This document shows positions 9,347-13,707 of a DNA stretch of 13,707 nucleotides, piece by piece (positions within the stretch are counted from its first letter, which is position 1; every line of letters starts with the position of its first letter). Below the pieces are notes generated by a model that had not been told where the DNA came from, made no database searches, and saw only the letters and a list, made by a program, of their open reading frames with translations. The DNA is from Anaeromyxobacter sp. GTDB lineage: Bacteria; Myxococcota; Myxococcia; Myxococcales; Anaeromyxobacteraceae. The stretch is from the NCBI GenBank assembly GCA_020028115.1, contig JAHWYA010000008.1, forward strand, positions 1-13,707, in the 5' to 3' direction. A program made the translations under genes and the position numbers.

Positions 9347-9407
9347 CCCCCGGGTGCTCCACGGGCGCTCGAGGACTGGCCGCGCGCGCAGTACGGGCAC
9401 CCGGGGG
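9347..9407. repeat. 11-bp perfect inverted repeat with 39-base spacer
   Basis: CCCCCGGGTGC (9347-9357) and GCACCCGGGGG (9397-9407) are exact inverse complements; a G-U and one further pair can extend the stem inward. It lies between the bioB operator and the small membrane-protein gene at 9475. The spacing is long for a terminator. It may be an operator pair or chance in this GC-rich DNA. The rest of the 9271-9474 gap shows no coding signal. Confidence 0.4.
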
Positions 9408-9474
9408 AGGCGGCGGGGCCGTGCTTCCCCGGTCGGAACGCCGGTGGCTACCTTTCGAGGCGAGGGGGTCGAAC

Positions 9475-9627
9475 ATGCTCTGGACGATCACGGTCATCCT
9501 GCTGGTGCTGTGGGCCCTGGGGCTCGTCTCGGGGTCGGCGATCGGCGGGTGGGTCCACATCCTGCTCGTGCTCGCGGTCATCTCGCTCATCTTCGCGGTG
9601 ATGCGGCGCGGCACCGCCGCGGTCTGA
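9475..9627 (+). CDS. 50-residue Lmo0937/DUF5670-type membrane protein
   Basis: A very small protein, almost entirely two hydrophobic helices: MLWTITVILLVLWALGLV (1-18), a glycine-containing turn (SGSAIGGW), and VHILLVLAVISLIFAVM, ending in a short basic tail (RRGTAAV). The pattern MLWTI-x-LLVLW-LGL...GG-x-HILLV is that of the Lmo0937 family (DUF5670), about 45-55 residues, found across bacteria and often stress-associated, with no defined biochemical role. The start is ATG 9475 with a strong Shine-Dalgarno, GAGGGGG at 9462-9468, six bases away. The frame is open far upstream, but that part is antisense to bioB and not protein-like. A long stem-loop follows 20 bases after the stop, so it is probably monocistronic. 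Confidence 0.82.
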   Translation: MLWTITVILLVLWALGLVSGSAIGGWVHILLVLAVISLIFAVMRRGTAAV

Positions 9628-9647
9628 CGCGGCGACGGCGGGAGAGT

Positions 9648-9691
9648 CGGCGCTCCGGCACGCCCCGTGGGCAGGGCGTGTCGGAGCGCCG
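9648..9691 (+). terminator. 18-bp stem-loop between the small membrane-protein gene and radA
   Basis: The arms 9648-9665 and 9674-9691 pair over 18 positions (17 Watson-Crick, one G-U at 9658/9681) around an 8-base loop (CGTGGGCA). The right arm is followed by TGTCATTCTCC, only mildly T-rich. It lies 20 bases after the small gene's stop and 18 bases before the radA ATG, so it most likely terminates the former, but could also be a leader or attenuator element of radA. Confidence 0.68.
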
Positions 9692-9709
9692 TGTCATTCT
9701 CCGCGGGCG

Positions 9710-11098
9710 ATGTCCCGCCCCGCCTCCCGCACGAAGACCGTCTTCGCCTGCACCGAGTGCGGCCAGTCGAGCCCGAAGTGGCTCGGCCAGTGCCCCGGGT
9801 GCAAGCGCTGGAACACGATGCAGGAGGAGGTCTCCGCGCCCGAGCCGAAGGGGACGGCGCGAGGCTGGGGACCGCAGACGACCTCGCGCCCGATCCCGCT
9901 CCACGAGGTGGAGGCGCGCCTCGGCGAGGACGACCGCCACCGCACCGGCATCGGTGAGCTCGACCGCGTCCTCGGCGGCGGCGTGGTCCCCGGATCGCTC
10001 GTGCTCCTCGGCGGCGACCCGGGCATCGGCAAGTCCACCCTCGTCCTCGCCGCCCTCGACCGCCTCGCGCGCTCGAGGCCCGACAAGCCCTTCCTCTACG
10101 TGTCGGGCGAGGAGTCGGCGCGGCAGGTGAAGCTCCGCGCGGACCGGCTCGGCGCGGGCGCCGAGAACCTGCGCATCCTCGCCGAGACCGACGCGGACCG
10201 CGTGCTCCACGCCGCCGAGGGGCTCTCCCCGGGGGCGGTGGCGATCGACTCCATCCAGACCCAGTACCTCCCGGATCTCCAGAGCGCGCCCGGCACGGTG
10301 ACGCAGATCCGCGAGGTCACCGCGCGTCTCATGGCGTACGCGAAGACGACCGAGACGCCGGTCTTCCTGGTCGGCCACGTCACGAAGGACGGCGCCATCG
10401 CGGGGCCGCGCGTCCTCGAGCACATGGTGGACACCGTCCTCTACTTCGAGGGCGGCGGCGCTCATCCCTACCGCGTGCTCCGCGCCCACAAGAACCGCTT
10501 CGGCTCGGCCTCCGAGATCGGCGTGTTCGAGATGAAGGCGGGCGGGCTCGCGGAGGTGCCGAACCCGTCCGCGCTCTTCCTCGCGGAGCGGCCGCAGGAC
10601 GCGCCTGGGAGCGCCGTCGCCGCGGTGCTGAACGGCACGCGCACCGTCCTCGTCGAGGTCCAGGCGCTCGTCGCGCCCGCGGGCTACGGGACGCCGCGCC
10701 GGACCGCCCTCGGCATCGACGGGAACCGCGTGGCGCTCCTCGCCGCGGTGCTGGAGAAGAAGGTCGGGCTCGAGCTGCTGGGGTGCGACCTCTTCGTGAA
10801 CGTCGCGGGCGGCCTCTCCGTCGACGATCCGGCCGCGGACCTCGCGACCATCGCCGCCCTCGCGTCGTCGTTCCGGGATCGCGCGATCCCGGCGCGGACG
10901 CTCGTGCTCGGGGAGGTCGGGCTCGCCGGAGAGGTGCGGGCGGTCTCGCAGCCCGAGATCCGGCTCGCCGAGGCGCGCCGGCTCGGGTTCGAGCGCGCGC
11001 TCGTCCCCGCCGCGAACGCCCGCCACGCGGACGTCCCGGCGGGGCTCGCGGTCGAGGGCGTCGAGACCGTCGCCGACGCCCTCGACCGGCTGAGCTGA
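9710..11098 (+). CDS. radA: DNA repair protein RadA (branch-migration ATPase)
   Basis: A RecA-related helicase that promotes branch migration in homologous recombination. Its 462 residues match E. coli RadA (460) in length and order: a C4 zinc finger (C14, C17, C28, C31: CTEC and CPGC), Walker A GGDPGIGKST at 101-110, a Walker B region VAIDSIQT at 177-184, the RadA-specific KNRFG motif at 261-265, and a C-terminal Lon-protease-like domain (about 290-462, with VNVAGGLSVDDPAADLA) that in this family is structural rather than proteolytic. The start is ATG 9710, just before the zinc finger; the ribosome-binding site is weak (CGCGGGCG). Only 18 bases separate it from a strong stem-loop, leaving little space for a promoter. 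It converges with the TonB-receptor gene, 16 bases apart. Confidence 0.97.
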   Translation: MSRPASRTKTVFACTECGQSSPKWLGQCPGCKRWNTMQEEVSAPEPKGTARGWGPQTTSRPIPLHEVEARLGEDDRHRTGIGELDRVLGGGVVPGSLVLLGGDPGIGKSTLVLAALDRLARSRPDKPFLYVSGEESARQVKLRADRLGAGAENLRILAETDADRVLHAAEGLSPGAVAIDSIQTQYLPDLQSAPGTVTQIREVTARLMAYAKTTETPVFLVGHVTKDGAIAGPRVLEHMVDTVLYFEGGGAHPYRVLRAHKNRFGSASEIGVFEMKAGGLAEVPNPSALFLAERPQDAPGSAVAAVLNGTRTVLVEVQALVAPAGYGTPRRTALGIDGNRVALLAAVLEKKVGLELLGCDLFVNVAGGLSVDDPAADLATIAALASSFRDRAIPARTLVLGEVGLAGEVRAVSQPEIRLAEARRLGFERALVPAANARHADVPAGLAVEGVETVADALDRLS

Positions 11099-11114
11099 CC
11101 GCTCGCGGCGCGCC

Positions 11115-13361
11115 TCACCGCGCGTAGTGCGCGGCGAGGAGGAACGTCCGTCCCGGCTCGGGGACCTTGAGGCCCGCCGCGAACGGATCGCGCTGGTACG
11201 ACAGGTGCTCCACGTAGAACCGGTCGAACAGGTTCTGCACCATCGCGTACACCTTCACCCCGCGGAAGCCGGCGCCCGCCTTGAGCGACGTCGTCCACCA
11301 CGCGGCGGTGGACTGCTCGCCGAGCGACGCGTCGACGAACCCCTGGCGCGCCGCGAACGCCTCCGCCGCCTCGACGAAGAACCGCCCGTCGTCCCAGCGG
11401 AGCGAGAGCGTGCCCTTGAGCGGCGGGATCTCGGCGAGCGAGGTGCCCGCCGTCTCGTTGAGGCCGCGGGTGAAGGAGAGCCCCGCCGCGACGGAGAGCC
11501 GCGCCGGGAGCGCGACCCGGCCCGTCGCCTCGCCGCCGAAGGTCCGGGCGCGCACGTTCTCGTACGTCCGCGCGGTGCGCGTCCCCATCCCGGTCGCGAT
11601 GGAGACCTGCGCGAGGTCCACGTAGTTCGCGTACCAGGCGTGGAACGCCTGCGCCTTCACGAGGAGCCCGGGCGCCTTCCAGGTGACGCCGAGATCGATT
11701 TCGTCGCTCTGCGTGGGGGAGAGCGCCGGGTTCCCGACCCAGTCCGGGTTCCCCATCATCCCGGAGAGCGCGATGTAGCGCTCCTGCGGATCGGGGACGC
11801 GGGACGCGTGCCCGTACCCCGCCCACGCGGCGAGCGACGCCGTGAGGTCGCGCTCGACCTGCACGTTGCCGCCGAAGAGGACGTCGTCGCGGCGGAGCTC
11901 GAGGCTCTCGGGGACGTAGAAGACGCGGTACAGGTCGGTCCGGTCCGTCCGCGCCTCCGAGTGCGCGAGGTCGAGCCGCGCCCCCGCGGTCAGGCGTGTC
12001 CGCGCGCCGTCGCCGCCGAGGGTGCGCCGGCCCTCCGCGTAGAGGCCGGCGCCGGTGATCCGCACGTCCGGGATGCTCGCCTCGACCGCGTACATGCCGC
12101 CCATCTGCGCGCGCTCGGTCCGGTTGTCCCAGCTGCGGACGTAGAAGTCCGCGCCGCCTTTCCACGCGACCGTCCTCGCGGCGTCGCCGCCGCGGAGCTC
12201 CGCCTGGCCGCCCCACACCTCGGAGCGGGCGAAGGTGCCCATCGAGTAGTCGCGGGCGCGGGCGCCCGTGCACGAGGCCGGGGTGGCGGTCCCGCTGCAG
12301 CGCCAGACGTCGGTCATGTCGTGGGCGACGCGGCTCCAGTAGCCCTGGACCGTCGCCGCGACGGGGCCGAGGGCGTCGGCGCTCCAGCGCGCCGTGAGCC
12401 GATCGGTGTCGTCGGCGACGCCGTCCATCTTGAGGTACGGGTAGAGCGCGCGCGGCGCGGACTGGCGCGTGTAGCCGACCTCGAGGCGCTGGCCGTGCGC
12501 CGGCGCGACGCCGACGCGCGCGAAGCCGCTCCCGATCCGGTAGGCCTGCTGGCCGTCGGAGGTGTCGCGGAAGCGCGCCGGGTTGGGCGCGCCGGTCGCG
12601 GTCTTCGCCGGCACCGCCTCGGTGAAGTTCCGGCCGTCGCCCATGACGTAGGGGCTCCCCTCCTTGTAGGCCGCGCCGAGGAGGACGTCGACGTCGGGGG
12701 TACCCCACGAGCCGGTGAGGGAGGACGCGAACGTCCCGGCGCTGCCGCCCTCGAGGTGCAGCTCGGTCCCGAGGCCGGGCCGGCCGTGGCGCGTCCGGAC
12801 GTCGACCGCGCCGGCGAGGCCGCCCGCCTGCGTGACGTCGAACGGTCCGCGCTTCACCTGGACGACGTCGACCTCCGACCAGTCGAGGTGGAACGCGGGC
12901 GGGTCCATCCGCGACGGGCAGGCGCCGTGGACCTTGGCGCCGTCGATCGTGACCGCGACGTCGTCCTTCTTCATGCCGCGGAGGACGAGGTCGTTCGCGA
13001 CGCCGCCCTTGCGGACCTTGTCGATCGACGGCAGCGAAGAGAGCGCCTCGCCGAGGTCGCGCGCTCCGCGCTCGCGGACCTCGCGCGCCTCGAGCGAGTC
13101 GGTGCGGGCCCCGCGCCGGCCCTTCACGACGATCTCGCCGACGAGGGCCTCCTTGCCGAGGGTCACCGCCTCGGGGACCGCCGGTGCCGCCACCGCGAGC
13201 GCCGTCGCGGCGGGTGCAGGTGCCTCCGCTGCTGCCGGCGCGACGACGGCCGCCCCCGTCTCCTCCGCGCCGGCAGGGACGGCGCCTCCCAAGACGAACC
13301 ACACCACCGCTGCGCCACCGCAATTGCGGAGGCGCGGCCCAAGACCGCTCTTCCCGAACAT
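11115..13361 (-). CDS. TonB-dependent outer-membrane receptor, copper (OprC/NosA) type
   Basis: A 748-residue outer-membrane receptor. It has a signal peptide (about 1-32, ending AGA), an Ala/Pro-rich periplasmic linker (33-66), a TonB-box-like EIVVKG at 76-81, a plug domain (about 85-190, with VLRGMKKDDVAVTIDG and VVQVKRGPFDVTQAGGLAGAVDV), then a beta-barrel ending in FLLAAHYAR; the last residue is Arg, not the usual Phe. GACPSRMDPPAF in the plug contains CxxxM (C148, M152), and VAHDM in the barrel contains HxM (H347, M349). In P. aeruginosa OprC the copper site is built from exactly these two motifs. C355 and C364 lie in a likely extracellular loop and may form a disulfide. The probable role is energised uptake of copper ion; the metal is inferred from the motifs. 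The start has GAGGGAGAG upstream, and a Cys/His-rich gene precedes it by 63 bases. Confidence 0.9.
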   Translation of the reverse strand: MFGKSGLGPRLRNCGGAAVVWFVLGGAVPAGAEETGAAVVAPAAAEAPAPAATALAVAAPAVPEAVTLGKEALVGEIVVKGRRGARTDSLEAREVRERGARDLGEALSSLPSIDKVRKGGVANDLVLRGMKKDDVAVTIDGAKVHGACPSRMDPPAFHLDWSEVDVVQVKRGPFDVTQAGGLAGAVDVRTRHGRPGLGTELHLEGGSAGTFASSLTGSWGTPDVDVLLGAAYKEGSPYVMGDGRNFTEAVPAKTATGAPNPARFRDTSDGQQAYRIGSGFARVGVAPAHGQRLEVGYTRQSAPRALYPYLKMDGVADDTDRLTARWSADALGPVAATVQGYWSRVAHDMTDVWRCSGTATPASCTGARARDYSMGTFARSEVWGGQAELRGGDAARTVAWKGGADFYVRSWDNRTERAQMGGMYAVEASIPDVRITGAGLYAEGRRTLGGDGARTRLTAGARLDLAHSEARTDRTDLYRVFYVPESLELRRDDVLFGGNVQVERDLTASLAAWAGYGHASRVPDPQERYIALSGMMGNPDWVGNPALSPTQSDEIDLGVTWKAPGLLVKAQAFHAWYANYVDLAQVSIATGMGTRTARTYENVRARTFGGEATGRVALPARLSVAAGLSFTRGLNETAGTSLAEIPPLKGTLSLRWDDGRFFVEAAEAFAARQGFVDASLGEQSTAAWWTTSLKAGAGFRGVKVYAMVQNLFDRFYVEHLSYQRDPFAAGLKVPEPGRTFLLAAHYAR

Positions 13362-13424
13362 GGATCTCTCCCTCGACCAGGACCGACGCTGCCAGATCGC
13401 TCGACTTCGCTCTCGGGACGGCGG

Positions 13425-13707
13425 TCAGGCTCGGGGAGGCGGGGGCTCCGGGGCGGCGCGCCCGGTGCCGGCGAGGGTCGCCGGGCGCCGGTGCTCCTCG
13501 GTATGGCCGGTCGCCATGCGTTGCGCGAGGCGCGTCGCGGGGACGTAGGGTTCCTGCGCGGCGGCGGTGACCGCCTCCGGACCGCGATCGTGGCAGGAAG
13601 GCGAGATGCACGGCGCGCCGGCCGGCGTCGGCGCGGGCGCCTTCGACTCCTTCGGCGCGGCGGCGGCCGGGCCGTGGCAGGGCGGCCGGGGCGCGTCCGC
13701 GTGCCCC
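13425..13707 (-). CDS. 3' part of a Cys/His-rich protein upstream of the copper receptor (partial)
   Basis: On the minus strand a frame is open from the window edge for 93 codons to a TGA at 13425-13427; its start lies outside the window. About 90% of its third positions are G or C, as in the genes around it, while the other two minus-strand frames here give Arg/Pro-rich translations. The visible part begins GHADAPRPPCHGPAAAA, then a Lys/Ala/Pro spacer, then APCISPSCHDRGPEAV, so Cys and His occur as C10-H11, C33 and C38-H39, with further His later. It ends in a Pro-rich tail (PEPPPPRA). It looks like a secreted or membrane-attached metal-binding protein. I cannot name a family; a relation to small Cys-rich proteins such as DUF2946, which can neighbour copper receptors, is only a guess. 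It lies 63 bases before the receptor with no terminator between, so an operon is likely. Confidence 0.65.
   Translation of the reverse strand, partial: GHADAPRPPCHGPAAAAPKESKAPAPTPAGAPCISPSCHDRGPEAVTAAAQEPYVPATRLAQRMATGHTEEHRRPATLAGTGRAAPEPPPPRA

Noticed and set aside
9040..9474. An upstream extension of the 50-residue membrane protein to a 195-residue protein.
   Set aside because: The extension is antisense to bioB and the operator region; the strong Shine-Dalgarno at 9462-9468 fixes the ATG at 9475.
10684..13611. A 975-codon minus-strand frame across the TonB receptor and the end of radA.
   Set aside because: It is a shadow frame with low-complexity Arg/Gly/Pro-rich sequence; the receptor frame has clear plug and barrel motifs.

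Overview
The window is about 70% GC or higher, with almost exclusively G/C third codon positions, and is densely packed with genes. Together with the gene content (a DnaE1-type polymerase with a complete PHP site, a biotin synthase with the anaerobe-like residue pattern, a DUF2905 protein, very short membrane proteins, and stem-loops without U-tracts), this suggests a chromosomal segment of a Myxococcota bacterium resembling Anaeromyxobacter. That assignment is inference from composition and from memory of homologues; there is no rRNA or other taxonomic marker. No tRNA, rRNA, CRISPR array, insertion sequence or phage gene was found.

Layout. Positions 38-5405, plus strand: dnaE (replicative DNA polymerase III alpha subunit), a secreted lipoprotein of the endonuclease/exonuclease/phosphatase fold, an apparent N-terminal relic of a small conserved gene, and a 4-oxalocrotonate-tautomerase-superfamily enzyme that seems to be transcribed leaderless. 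Positions 5406-7889, plus strand: a small four-cysteine protein, an orphan LuxR-type regulator with its own promoter-like leader, ilvA (threonine ammonia-lyase with ACT domain) and a 56-residue single-span membrane protein. Positions 7911-9335, minus strand: bioB followed by a DUF2905 membrane protein, preceded by a near-perfect BirA (biotin repressor) operator. Positions 9475-11098, plus strand: a 50-residue Lmo0937/DUF5670-type membrane protein, a long stem-loop, and radA. Positions 11115-13707, minus strand: a TonB-dependent receptor of the copper (OprC/NosA) type and, at the right edge, the 3' end of a Cys/His-rich protein that has no start codon inside the window and is easy to miss.

How the genes work together. 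Most units are independent: replication (dnaE), recombination repair (radA), isoleucine synthesis (ilvA), biotin synthesis (bioB under probable biotin control). The one likely functional module is the right-hand pair: a Cys/His-rich partner followed by an outer-membrane receptor that carries both halves of the OprC copper site (CxxxM and HxM), which suggests copper capture. bioB is notable because two of the four [2Fe-2S] ligands of the E. coli enzyme are replaced.

There is no gene-free stretch over 300 bases. The longest, 9271-9474 (204 bases), holds the BirA operator, an 11-bp inverted repeat and a weak promoter-like motif. I did not find a clearly new multi-gene system. The strongest leads are the BioB cluster-ligand substitutions, the copper receptor with its Cys/His-rich neighbour, and several RNA or operator structures.
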